DNA from: Homalodisca vitripennis
Taxonomy: Eukaryota > Arthropoda > Insecta > Hemiptera > Cicadellidae
Length of the DNA: 64,000 bases
NCBI RefSeq assembly: GCF_021130785.1
Contig: NW_025778032.1
Span: 1 to 64,000 of the forward strand
Direction of reading: 5' to 3'
Shown: in pieces, positions 12,091 to 24,277 of the stretch
Layout: each line of letters begins with the position of its first letter
Position numbering within the stretch: the first letter of the stretch is position 1
The notes under the pieces: generated by a model
What the model saw: the letters and a program-made list of their open reading frames with translations, nothing else
Told to the model about the DNA's origin: nothing
The model's database searches: none
Translations under genes and position numbers: made by a program

Positions 12091-12707
12091 GTGTGCGTGT
12101 GTATGGAGCTGAACTCCTCCTAAATGGGTGGACCATTTGGAATGTTTTACATTGTATCCAGCAGAATGCGCTACGATCACAGTTTTAAATGTTTTCTATT
12201 TTAATTCCAGGTTTTCCTGAGAGTTTGTGCTGCTATCAAATATGTGTGTTGTTTTGTAACATTGTGTAATTATTGTGTGAGTGCTAATTGTAATATTACA
12301 TTAATAGAAATTGAAGATGTTTGAGGTACATAAAAAAACTATAGTCATTCATTGAAGTTATCGAACTAATTTTGAAAATTTATTGAACGAAGTGAGTAAT
12401 ATTGGTCGCATAACCTAAGTAGCATTCAAATCTAAAGGTTGTGTTTCTATGTGTGAATAACTATTGTTAACAGTTTTGTCACATAAGTTCAAATTAAGTA
12501 GCATATAAATCACATGATTGAATAAATATTCGTCCTCTTCCACGAAGACGTGGCATTTTTCTGGAAAAATAAAATTCTGTATAATAGTATATAATGAATA
12601 TGAGTAACTTATTGAATATGTAATTTTAATTAAGTAACTTCTATATAAAAATGTATAACAACATAGACTAGGGTATCTAAAATACTAAAGAAGTATTCCT
12701 TATAGGT

Positions 12708-13430
12708 CTGAAGTATAATAAGTGGCCACCATCACAATCGAATTATTGATATTTCTGATTAATCTATCTAAACTACCGAATTACATTATAATTATTTAAA
12801 ATTACAGTATAGTATCGGAACTGGCCAACAGAATTTAATTGATCTAATATACTAAATAAAGTATTCCCTATAGGTCTGAAGTACAATAAGTGGCCACCAT
12901 CACAATCGAATTATTGATACATCTGAATAGCCTATCAAAAGTACTAAAATGACGATACAAATTAGATTATAGTTATTTAAAGGCTGAAATATAATAATAA
13001 GCGGCCACCATCTCAATCGAATTATTGATATTTCTGAATAGCCTATCTAAACTACTAAAATGACGATCCGAATTAGATTATAGTTATTTAAAGGCTGAAG
13101 TATATATATATATCTAATACACTAAATAAGTATTCCCTATATTTCTGAAGTACAATAAGTGGCCACCATCACAATCAAATTATTGATATATCTGAATAGC
13201 CTATCTAAACTACTAAAATGACGATCCAAATTATAGTTATTTAAAGGCTGAAGTATAATAAGCAGCCACCATCTCAATAAAATTATTGATACTTCTGATT
13301 AGCCTATCTAAACTACTGAATTTCATTATAGATATTTTAAAATTACAGTAGAGTATCAGAACTGGCCAGGAAATTTAATTTATAACCAATTCCTACATAA
13401 TTAACAATAGTTATTTACACATGTGATTCT
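12708..13430 (+). repeat. Tandem array of ~105-bp units (five units, two spacer types)
   Basis: Units start near 12708, 12876, 12984, 13143 and 13248. The same core as at 11785 is present. Between some units lies an extra block with TCTAATAYACTAAATAAGTA or the 'aactggccaacag' sequence (module F), which implies array growth by unequal exchange of composite units. Confidence 0.85.
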
Positions 13431-14524
13431 CTATTAAATTAATATTACAATTAGCACTCACACAATAATTACACGATGATACAAAACAACACACAAATTT
13501 GATAGCAGCACAAACTGTCGGGAACTAAAATAGAAAAACATTTGAAACTGCGATCGTAGCGCATTCTGCTGGATCCAATTTAAAAACATACCAAGATAAA
13601 AAACAATTTATTTATAAACCAAAAATTAACTGATCAATCACTGCACACTTAATATTCACGAATTTCAGTTAAAAGTGTATTTTACTAAAACTTCCAATTT
13701 TATATCTGGATAACCTCTATTGATATTCCTCATTAGCCTATCTAAACTACCGAATTTCATTATAGTTATTTAAAATTACAGTATAGTATCAGAACTGGCC
13801 AACAGAATTTAATTTAAAACCAATTCCTACACTATTAACAATAGTTATTCACACATGTGATTTGTATGCTACTTAATTTGAACTTATCTGACCAATTTTG
13901 ACTGCAGATTAAAAATGTAAATTACAACAAATTGTTTGAAATCCATTAGTTTTAAAACTTGATTATCTAAAATGTTAACAATAGTTATTCACACATAGAA
14001 ACACAACCTTTTGATTTGTATGCTACTTAGGTTATTTGAGGTAATGCGACCAATAATCTCTATTAACGTACTATTACAATTTTAGCACTCACACAATAAT
14101 TACACAATGTTTTATTTTTAATTTTCTTCTTTTTGCCTGTTGGCTGGCATTTATAAACTTATAACGCGGCCACGTAGTACACTTTTTATAACTTCATTCT
14201 ATTATATATTAATGTTATTTGCCGTATTTACTTTTGAAACATGAACCTTACAAAACAACATACACATTGATAGCAGCTCAAACTGTCGGGAAAACCTGGA
14301 ATAAAATAGAAAAACATTTGAAACTGCGATTGTAGCGCATTCTTCCAAGATCAACACTTAATAATTTACTAAGAATTTCACTTGAAAGCTAAAACTTCAA
14401 ATTTTATATCTGGATAATCTCTATCCTCCAAAGTGAGTACAGAATATATTGAAATAAGAAGTGGTGTTATTTTTATATGTTTATGCTTACTCTATGCTTT
14501 CAAGACATATTATTGATTAAACGT

Positions 14525-14805
14525 ATGGCTGTGTTATAATATTATAATGTTTATATAGAACAATTGGTGAAAATTTAACTTTGCAATCTGCATTAGGCTA
14601 CTGATCAAGCACTTTATAATAACGTAATCTAAATGTAAACAAATGTTTCTGCCTCTTTGGTGAACTTCAGCTGAAAATATTCACAGCTGTTAAGTATCAG
14701 TTCACTTTGTATTACGTGTCGTAGCACAGTCTGTCGGATCCAATATAAAACACTCCAACATCAACAACAATTTATAATTAAAAATTTATTTAAATTTGAC
14801 CGAAT
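14525..14805 (+). repeat. Cluster module G, copy 1
   Basis: A block of about 280 bp starting ATGGCTGTGTTATAATATTA and including GTTTCTGCCTCTTTGGTGAA and TCGGATCCAATATAAAACAC, repeated directly at 15606-15895. Confidence 0.85.
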
Positions 14806-14814
14806 AAATAACTA

Positions 14815-14990
14815 TAATGAAATTCAGTAGTTTGGATAGGCTATTCAGAAATATCAATAATTCGATTGTGATGGTGGCTGCTTATTATACTTCAGCCTTT
14901 AAATAACTATAATCCAATTCGGATAGGCTATTCAGAAATATCAATTAATTCGATTGTGATGGAGGCCACTTATTATACTTCAGCCCTATC
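14815..14990 (-). repeat. Two ~105-bp units in inverted orientation
   Basis: Reverse complements of the unit core occur at about 14815-14900 and 14905-14990, directly next to the inverted module A. Confidence 0.85.
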
Positions 14991-15112
14991 GGAAAACCAT
15001 CTAATTTGTTTATGTACACTCCTGAAGGATTAACAAAAAATATTGTACATTCAATAGCATTACGATAAATTAAGTTGTAAATTAAAAAAAATATACCTGT
15101 TATAAAATTAGT
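14988..15112 (-). repeat. Cluster module A, inverted copy
   Basis: Reverse complement of 11671-11787. The adjacent inverted ~105-bp units at 14815-14990 keep the same order relative to it as in the left copy, so the palindrome is of a composite block and not of one module alone. Confidence 0.85.
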
Positions 15113-15605
15113 AATTTAAAATTACAGTATCATGTCGGAACTGGCCAACAGAATTTAATTTAAAACCAATTCCTACACTATTAACAATAAGTAGTTATTC
15201 ACACATGTGATTTGTATGCTACTTAATTTGAACTTATGTGACCAATTCTGACTGCAGATTAAAAAATGTACATTACAACAAATTATTTTAAATCCAATTA
15301 CTTTAAAACTTGATTATCTAAAGTCTAAACTGTTAACAATATTCATACATAGAAACACAACTTTTTGATTTGTATGCTACTTAGGTTATTTGAGGTATGC
15401 GACCAATATACTTATTCACTTCAATAAATGTGCAAAATGAGTTCAATAACTTTAATAAATAACTATAGTTAAACATCTTCAATCTCTATTAATGTATTAT
15501 AACAATTAGCACTCACACAATAATTACAGAATGTTACAAAACAACATACAAATTTGATAGCAGCACAAAATGTCGGGAATACCTGGAATTAAAATAGAAA
15601 AACAT

Positions 15606-15895
15606 TATGGCTGTGTTGTAATATTATAATGTTTACGTAGAACAATTGGTGAAACTTCATCTTTGCAATCTGCATTACACTACTGATGAAGCACTTTACA
15701 AATTTAAAATATGTACTTTCTAAATTTTAATTGTGAACAAATGTTTCTGCCTCTTTGATGAACTTCAGCTGAAAATATTCACAGCTGTTAAGTATCAGTT
15801 CACTTTGTATTACGTGTCGTTCGTGGCGCAGTCTGGCGGATCCAATGTAAAACACTCCACCATCAACAACAATTTATTATTAAAAAATTAATTAA
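15606..15895 (+). repeat. Cluster module G, copy 2
   Basis: Direct repeat of 14525-14805, with diverged stretches near 15690-15725. It runs into the terminal block (15900-16030) that ends the cluster. Confidence 0.85.
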
Positions 15896-16024
15896 ATAAA
15901 CTATCAAAATTGGACCGAATTATGAATCTAAACCATTCTCGGATCCAACTGAAGACACACAAAATGTTTCATTAAAATCGGTCCACCCGTTTAGGAGGAG
16001 TTCATTAACATACACAAGCACACA

Positions 16025-16040
16025 AGAAATATATATATAA

Positions 16041-16126
<86 letters not shown>
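16025..16126. repeat. (TA)n microsatellite with AAAGATA interruptions
   Basis: About 100 bp of TA repeat with two AAAGATA breaks. It forms the right edge of the nested cluster. Confidence 0.95.
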
Positions 16127-16129
<3 letters not shown>

Positions 16130-16130
<1 letters not shown>

Positions 16131-17250
16131 CTGTTAATATTATAATTGTATTCTATAAGTTAGAGTATACTCTAATACGAAGAGGGGATTCATTAGCAAT
16201 GGACCCATTTTTGCCTATTGTCTCTCCTAAGACGATTTGAGCAACAAAGTAATAGATATTTGAAACCGTTCCTTTAAATTGTATTTTCATTTAAACTCTT
16301 TGCACAACACTCATATTAGTTATACAGTGTTAACTTTATTTTACAGCTTTGCCTCTGGGAAGATAAGGAAGGAAATTTAAAGTTCCCGTGAGTCATTTAA
16401 ATGTCAATTCAACAACAACTGACTGAACGTTTCGTCTCATTTCCGTCTTAAATTTCCTGATCCAATATTTTCCAACCGCGCTTACTCTACTCTCGAAGTT
16501 AAGATTTAACTTTAAAGTTACCACTTAAAGTTTCCCACTTTTGTATGTAGAATGGGTTTTGATTAAATAAAATCTTTGAAAGTACAGAGAGTTAAATTAA
16601 TATAAATGGATACCTATGCTTTCTTTATTTCAAATACTTATATAGATAACGGTAATACAAATATTTTTGTTTACTGAAGAAACTAATTAAAGCGTATAAT
16701 ACCATTATAGCTGCAGATAAGCAATACAATATTTATCTACCATGTATAAGCCATGCCCCTTTTCTTTTAAAAATTTCAATTCACCTTATTCATAAGTAAT
16801 ACTTTGGTTTTACATTAAAAACGGTTTCATTGCATGTAAAAAGCTTGCTAAAATGTATGTAGATATTTAGTTTATCAATATAATATAACATGTATTTTAT
16901 TCGTATTTAATTTAAAAAAGCATCTAAAAGAAATTTTCAATTGTATTGCATGATCCTTGCAATACATACTCATTTATATTTTTAAATATAACTTTAATTC
17001 ATTTATTGAAATCACAATGGGATTATATTATTTATTTGACATAGTTGTATTTTTCTTTTAATTGATGACGATAGGAAATATCAGATAATGCTTTCAAATA
17101 ATATAGTGTTAACAAAAAGTCCCAAACTTAGGCTATATTTATTATTTTAAATACTTTAAAGCCTTATTTATTTCTCTCACTTAATAGAATTATGAATACT
17201 AAGTTACTTCAACATTTAGAAAGTAAAAATAAAAAATAAAAGATAATGCC
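16130..17250. other. AT-rich DNA without recognisable genes
   Basis: No gene, RNA gene or repeat was recognised in this stretch. Confidence 0.4.
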
Positions 17251-17302
17251 TTATTTTATCAGATAAAGTTAGGACGAAGAAGGTCTTTCAAACTATTATC
17301 CT

Positions 17303-17437
17303 AGGAACCAATGCTTAAAGGTGATTACTGAACCACCATAAAACGGCAGACAGGCGAGCTACTTGCAAGGAAAGAGTAACTCATCGTCATCCATCCAAGC
17401 ATTAGCCACGCTTGACGTTGCTTAACTGGTTTACCTC
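17303..17437 (+). repeat. Interspersed repeat family R2, copy 1
   Basis: About 135 bp similar to 20681-20803. Shared words are AGAACCAAYG, CTTAAAG, GAAAGAGTAACTCA or GAGAGATAGCTCA, and CTACGCTTGACGTTGCTT. The second copy carries TAGCTCAGCG, which resembles a pol III A box, so a tRNA-derived SINE is possible (inference). The homology may extend to about 17250 on the left. Confidence 0.6.
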
Positions 17438-17439
17438 TT

Positions 17440-18215
17440 GATATACACCGCACCCGCATCAATACGCAATTTAAAAATACTCTTGTGAAAAATTAAATTT
17501 CTTGGAATTTTTACTGTTAAATATAGTGTAATGCTAACCATAGGAATACCTTGTACCGTATGACGATAACACATGAGGGTGGTGACTTCTGAGGTCGTAG
17601 TAATAAATACTAGAAATGCAAAGTTTACTTATAAGTTCAGTTTAATTACGAAAACTTACAAGCACCACTTTTAGACAGTAAAGGAAAAGTATGTAATGCC
17701 ATGTTGCTGCCAATTATAACACAAGAACTAAAAACGAATATCTTCTAAGTGGGCCTAAAACATCCAATGTTCTCTGGAATTATGCCTACGACGTTCTACT
17801 TTATAAAACTATAAGATTTCAATTCTCTTCGCAATATGTAGACTCACAAACCCGGGTGTCGGCGTCATGGCACGAGACATTGAAGCTGCAGTCTAAGAAC
17901 GGTTATTTCTAGAAGAGGAGTAGAAGTTTGGTAGCCATCTACTCAAACAACACGTGAGATACATCAGGTACGTGAACTACGTGAACTCGCCTAAAACAAA
18001 TTCGCGACGGTATTAGCCATTTAATGATACAAATTACTTATTATAATAACGTGTTCGCCGTTAAGGACGACGTCACAACTTTTATCTATCTCAATCAAGC
18101 AAATAAAAGATCTTCAAGGGTAAGTAACTTTACTATTTACAACTTTACTTTACGTTGTATTCATTTTTATATGTTTGGCATCAAAGGGCTAATTTAATAA
18201 TACGAAAAGATAAAT
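17440..18215. other. Unique DNA, no gene recognised
   Basis: Slightly GC-richer patches near 17840-18010 have no convincing open frame or splice signals. Confidence 0.35.
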
Positions 18216-18224
18216 TTTACTTAC

Positions 18225-18267
18225 GGACAAAGCGCGCGAGGGTCTGATCGGTCCCGTAGTTGGGCTG
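18225..18267 (-). CDS. Candidate 43-nt micro-exon on the minus strand
   Basis: A 43-bp GC-rich block in AT-rich surroundings. On the minus strand it is preceded by a pyrimidine-rich stretch ending TTTGTAG (acceptor AG at 18268-18269) and followed immediately by GTAAGT (18219-18224), the ideal 5' splice site. All three frames are open, so the phase cannot be decided; one reads QPNYGTDQTLARFV. I do not recognise the protein. If real, the surrounding tens of kilobases may be intron of a minus-strand host gene. A chance match is possible. Confidence 0.35.
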
Positions 18268-18274
18268 CTACAAA

Positions 18275-20455
18275 GGGTTAGAAGAAAATATTCATCCGCG
18301 TGCCACTTAGGTAGTTACTCCGCCGATAATTTAGTTCCGGAACAGTGGATAAAAATAATATTGAATTATACTGGCTAACTAGGTTGCGAAATTTACATTA
18401 TATGAAATGTAGTTAACTAATTTACGGTACAACCTACTTATTACAAACGTTATTAATTATCAATTAAAATTCATAGTCTATAATGTATTTATATAATCAG
18501 AGTTACCACTTATTAAAATTCCACTGTTCGCCTAATTTGACCATAGTGAATTAATTATAGTATTTTATTTGTGTAGTTACTGTACTCTTTTTGGTTCTAA
18601 ACTATCTACCTAAAATTAACCAAACAAGAAAAATTTTTCCATGGAATTTGCAACCGAAAAATACCTAGTAACGGGTTATCTGATAAAGCGATGTGATGCT
18701 CCATCTGTTATGTAGACCACGGGTAAACCTCAAATAAATCACGAGCTCCAAACTACTTTGTTATAGTCAGCATTGTAATTCTGAGGGTTTCCTCTTTCAA
18801 AACAACTGGCATAAATTCTGCAATCAAAGACATCAAAATATCATTTGTATTTATTAAATACCTATATTTAGCATGAAAAAACACGACTTAAACTTGACGT
18901 TGATCTAGAATGTTTTCTGCTTGCAGGAATAGATAAGAACATTTATATATTATATATTATCAACATATTTAGACGCCTGGGAAAATTCTATATTTAATAC
19001 TTTGGTTTCACTTGGAAGCAACTAATTTTACATCTTCAAATATAGTATTGTTAGTTTTCTGTTTAACTAATAGCGTTTGTGATGCACGTAAATATCTATA
19101 TTATTAAAATAATCTTTTGTTTAACAACAGAAATTACAGGTACAAGAGACTATTTTTATATACACTAGGTATTAACCGACAAGGCTTAAATACTATATGT
19201 ATCTTTTGTTAGTTTAAATGTGACAAGGTACAAGCTTGTTTAAAGTGCGAAATTACCATCGCGTTTAAGCGATTCAATGTTAGCATGTTAAATTAAAAAA
19301 GTACTAGCATTTTTAACTAAAAGAATCCCAAAAACCAGAGGACTGTAAAAGCTCTCTCTACTTTCTGAAGTTGCCTGAAGCCTCAATTTTTAGACTGTGT
19401 GCAAATATGATTTAAATATATCCCAAAGTTAACCCCTATCCCATGGGATTTCAAAGTTCCTAACTTAATGTTATGTGTCTTTTATTAGTTTAAATTATTT
19501 AGTTATTAAAACAAATTTACTGCTCAGACAGTTATTATCAATCCATAACAAACCCAGAACATTGGTATCAACATCCTATAATGAACCTATCAGCTAAAAT
19601 CTCATTAATTTATAGTGGTTTACACTCCGGAGTAGCGTAACATCATTCGACGGTAGTCGTAGTTCAGTACGATTTATTTAGTACCTAACAGTAAAATATT
19701 TAATCAAAATAAAGATACATTACTTATTTTGTCGAAAATTTGTATTGGTTAAAAAAATATACTCTTTTTAACAATAATATTTATATTGTTATGTTTAATG
19801 ACTGCCTTATTCTTCCAATGAGTGACTAGTACTGGTATAATAGGTACCTCAAGGTATTGTGTCCATCTCACCACCATTTGTTTTTCAGAAATTTGAAAGC
19901 GATGTCTCGAGTTGGCTGCTTTAATATTCGCACCTATATGGATCACAAAGGATGTAAACGCACAAGTACATTGTCAAGTTGTCTTGGCAAGGCGGGAATT
20001 ATAATTCTTAGAACACATCTAATTAAATTATTTTAAAATATTCGCAACGCAGAGCGTTATTGATCAATAAGATCAGTGAGAAACGGTATGTCTACTCAGG
20101 AGTATTAGGCCCACATTAATAAAATATTTTATGCGAGTATTTAAAACAGTCATGAATGAGATGATTATATACCTATAACAGGAAAATATAAAACTATTAT
20201 AAATTTATTTTTAACCTCATCATACAATACCAGATATATAGTAGAGGCGGACGTTTGCTGCAACAGAGGGCAAGTTCATCCTGTAACTCCCCCGAGAGTA
20301 GCGATGAGACAAAGTGGGGAATCCAATGAGGGTTTCTCTCTCTCTCCCCTCTTGAGATATCTAGGAATATAACGAGGAATACTAGCATTTTATAAAAATT
20401 TTATGAAAACATGTAAATTAAAATTAATTCATATTATTGCACTGTTTGAGTTTAT
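18275..20455. other. AT-rich DNA without recognisable genes
   Basis: Only short unrecognised frames are present (for example 65 codons on - at 19749-19946 and 63 codons on - at 20197-20388). Confidence 0.4.
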
Positions 20456-20456
20456 C

Positions 20457-20458
<2 letters not shown>

Positions 20459-20519
<61 letters not shown>

Positions 20520-20524
20520 ATATG

Positions 20525-20556
<32 letters not shown>

Positions 20557-20562
20557 TATACA
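20459..20562. repeat. (TA)n microsatellite with TATG variants
   Basis: About 100 bp of TA with several GTATG interruptions, ending near ATACATAC. Confidence 0.95.
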
Positions 20563-20680
20563 TACAATTCTACTTTCATTTATATGAATGTTTGGTATTA
20601 GAAAGGAAAAGGTGAATTTAAATAATTTATTATTTCCCTACGTTAACCTAGTGCTAAGAAGCCCTCTTTGACAGTTACTT

Positions 20681-20803
20681 TAGAACCAACGTCTTAAAGA
20701 TAATCCCTCCAACGGCCAAGCAGTCGGTTTTTTCTACAAGGAGAGATAGCTCAGCGAACACATATCATCCCTCTACGCTTGACGTTGCTTGACTCAGTTA
20801 TCT
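20681..20803 (+). repeat. Interspersed repeat family R2, copy 2
   Basis: Second copy of the repeat at 17303-17437, same orientation, roughly 65-70% similar by eye, sharing CTACGCTTGACGTTGCTT(G/A)AC. Confidence 0.6.
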
Positions 20804-20809
20804 GGAGAT

Positions 20810-23030
20810 AAAAGCAGCAAACGGTACAATGCGACATAGTGGTGATGAATGCAGCAAGAGAATTCATAAGGTAGATTTATCATAGCCGACATTCGAATTT
20901 AATAAATTTAAAACAAATATTTCTTACAATTTATGATTCAAAAGAATTGACAGCCCAGAATGGTTTTGACGTGTAAAGGCACAAGACATTTTTTACAATT
21001 AATATTATGTTGAATGTTATCTATTCAAAAAGCCTTATTTTGAATCAGTATTTAATTTTATTATAGTATTATTTAAAACTAGATATTTGAAAAATAATTC
21101 AATCCATTAAAACCTGATTCTCTAACTCGTGCTTCTGTGATTCTAAGCCTTTCTTGAGATTATAGCTTGATAAAGTAAAATGTAGGCATACGGTCAATTC
21201 ATCTGTATTCTAATAATTTCCATATTTTATTTTCCTCTTATGGAGTAAAAAATCTATTTAAAATTAGAAATATCTTTCTATTAATTCAATTAAGAAAATT
21301 TTCAAATAAAAAGAATAGCTGTTATTGTTACAAAACACAGCGATTTCCTGTTTAATTTAGCGTCCTATAAATCAAGTCTCTTAGATATATTCTTTATGAT
21401 TGATCATATCTAGTTCATTTATTTGATATATCAATAAAGCTTATAGGACTTTTAATGTAAGGTAAACGTAATTTAGTCAAATAATTAAAACCAATCCATT
21501 GTTTAATGCATACTGATAAATACTCGTTATTTGTCTTAAGTTCGAATTTTACAATTGAAGGATTGGGGAGGAACCAGTATTTACTATTTCACAGTTATAC
21601 AAAACACAAGTATACGTTTCAATATCAGCATGGCATAGCAACTTAATTACGAACTAATCCGTCGGCCTTCTAATTTAGGCACAATTAATACCCAGGATAC
21701 ATCAGGAGTACAAAAGCATTGGTCCGATTAAATAATAGTTATAAAACCAAGTATGTCATAGATTTCAGAAATCAATTGTAATACGTTCGTATAATCCTAT
21801 AATACTTACTCCGCATTATTGTAGGATTATAATAAAAAAGGTTAAACATAATCAAGAGAGTTGAACTTTAAAAAAACCAAATAAATTCAAACCGTCAAAA
21901 TGTTTACTAGCTGATCTAAACTAAAAGCCATGTTGATAATATCTGATGGGTGATGACTTATTACCGTTACCAAATATAACAATTCGTTTGCCTGTTTTTG
22001 AATGTAACCTAAGAATATTTTACAATAACACGATTAACAACACGTCGTGTTTCCTAATTTAACATGGTTGATAAGGAGCTGCAATCCAAATAGACACAAA
22101 AACTTTAAGCTCTTAACGAACATTTTTGTTTTGAGAATCATACGGGGGCAACCTTTAAAATCCACATATAGGGTGTTTTGCCACCTAAGAGGGATTATAG
22201 TCATACAGTTTGGTACCTACAGTTACTTGTATCCGCTTAAGCCAATGGCGCAGTGTAGGGATTACAGAAGTTATCTCAATATATCCAAATGAAGCATAGT
22301 AGACCGTTTCTGATGCTTCAATGTGTAACGGCTGAGCGATCCTGCCCTTGCAATAAACTCTATAATAGGTCATTTTTGGTGGTTCGGAAGTTATCTTTAA
22401 TCCTTTTACGCCCTGGTTAGGTGTTAGAGAGGACTTCATATCCCTAACATAACCTGATACAATATGAAATACTTTACTAGTACTTAAGCCTACTATATAC
22501 TTTTTACAACTCAATTGCTCGTAAAATATTTAAAGGATTAACTATGTGATAACTAATAGTGAACTATTGAATGAGTGGGTTATATTATTTTGAAGGAATC
22601 CCTTTAATTATATTTAAACCTAGTAAGAATTTAACGAATACTAATCGAACTAACCAAGAATATATTGGAAGGATATTACATAAGGTCAAAATGTACAAAC
22701 CTAACTTTAAAAACCCCATTATCAGATTTAGTTCGTAAAGTATTCGATCTATAGTTTTGTACGAAAGCCAATATGGAAGGCACCAAACAGTTGTCCCACT
22801 TTTGGCACCCTTAGGCAATTATGGAATGAATAATACATTTATTTTGTTTCTGTGTACCTATAAACAACACTAATACAACTTTAAGGAAAAGTTTTCTATG
22901 AATTATAAAATAAATACTACGAGTATCCCATTATAATGAAGGTATGTATTATCAATACACCCAATGATACTAGTTTAAACAGCGTGGCAAACAAAGTAAG
23001 CGACTTGTCAGAAGTAAATGTGTTACACCA
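20810..23030. other. Unassigned DNA with an interspersed-repeat-like patch
   Basis: Mostly featureless. The 22130-22510 patch is less AT-rich, contains AGGGTGTTTTGCCACC, typical in style of insect TE ends, and has an unrecognised 109-codon frame on - (22185-22514). I see no domain in it and no second copy in this window. Confidence 0.35.
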
Positions 23031-23034
23031 TTAG

Positions 23035-23335
23035 TGCTGGTCTAGAATAATAAACATGATACATTCAGACCACACAACTGTCAGCCCGGTATCGATGGTG
23101 GACTAACAGTATAAACAAACAACGGCCATGTTACACTAACAAACTGTTCATGAAGTTTCAACACGTCACGTCGAGTGATCCCAAACTCATTAGTCACGAT
23201 ATTACTGTCTGATTTAGAATATTGTTTTGGTTGAGTTTACCGTGGTAAACTATTTATTTATATTAATATATTGGACATTATATGACATCTAGGCAGGTGC
23301 TGGTGCCATCATGACTAGTAGAAAAACGGGTTGAC
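23035..23335 (+). repeat. Repeat family R1, copy 3 (partial)
   Basis: Similar to the reverse complement of about 10300-10600 and to the outer part of the left arm near 8120-8400. Shared blocks include AATAATAAACRTGATACA, ACAACTGTCAG, ACTAACAGT, CATGTTAC, CAAACTCATTAGTCA and GTGCTGGTG. It shows that the R1 arms belong to a dispersed family and are not a unique palindrome. Confidence 0.7.
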
Positions 23336-23339
23336 AATA

Positions 23340-24275
23340 GTGCTACGTTGTTCTACGTTGTAATTTCCATAATTGTTTCAATATTCTCTCTCGTACTAAC
23401 TTTTTCAACCAACTGATAAGGTCTAGTCTGATACTCTAATCTATTAATTTTCTAATAAAGACATTATTCCTTATTATTTTGTGCGGCTAAAACATAACCA
23501 GTCACCCTTTTACCATGGTTCCCGGTAAATACCAGCCGACTGTCAAGTAGAACTTCCTCTCCACTCTTTGCACTCACCCAGTGTCCTTCTAGACATCTAC
23601 CTATATTACTATATTTAACGTGCTTGACCGATGAACAACTGTTTTTATAACTATTTAGTAGCTTATTTACTCCTTAGGATGATAAGATTCGACACGACAG
23701 AGCGGCATCGTCATCTACCTCAGTCTTTCCCAGTGATCTTTGGTTTCAGTCGTTTTGTGACTGCTCTGGTGATGTCCAGTGACTTATTCATATCGGAGAT
23801 GCAAAAACAATCCAGTTCATAGAAATTGCACAACGTCACCTACCAAAACAGGATGATGAATGATCGATTGTGAGCTTCAGAGGTAGAGATGGTGAATTTA
23901 CCAAGTCATTTGATTTTATGTAATAAACAAGACTGAGATTTTTATAGCCTTAATCAATGCTACACATTATTTACTGTAAGTGATAGCATTAACGCAACTG
24001 AGGAAAATTACATTTAGTACAACCAATTGGAAATGAGCAATAACAAACTTTTTTTAATAAGACAGGCTATATTTTGACGTTTAAATTCTTAAAGCCACGC
24101 ACACAAACTTGTTTACTCGCTTTAAATTGGGTCTACAAAATTGGATGGAATAACAAAGAGCAATTTTGAAAAAACAAATACATATTCGATTTATTATAAC
24201 ACTTAAAATATAACTGATTACTAGAGTGAAAAAATTAAAAATTTACAGAAAAACAAACTACGATTAATCTCTAAC
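23340..24275. other. Unique DNA, no gene recognised
   Basis: A 63-codon + frame at 23631-23822 has no recognisable features. No repeats were seen. Confidence 0.35.
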
Positions 24276-24277
24276 GT

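Larger units (their letters stand above)
11403..16030. repeat. Nested cluster of direct and inverted sub-repeats (non-autonomous element array)
   Basis: About 4.6 kb built almost entirely from a handful of modules repeated in both orientations. It starts after a TA run with GCAGACCCGACAGACGTTGT and ends with a block containing CGGTCCACCCGTTTAGGAGG before another TA run. The reverse complement of that end block also occurs at 12089-12135. Three module groups are listed separately. Other modules are D (12138-12310; inverted at 13425-13610, 14060-14355 and 15480-15600), E (12396-12500; inverted at 13970-14060 and 15320-15420) and F (13360-13430, 13790-13885, 15133-15235). Module D at 14060-14355 is interrupted by about 137 unrelated bases (about 14113-14250). 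No coding frame is seen. It looks like copies of one non-autonomous element inserted into each other, or one element rearranged by recombination. Confidence 0.8.
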
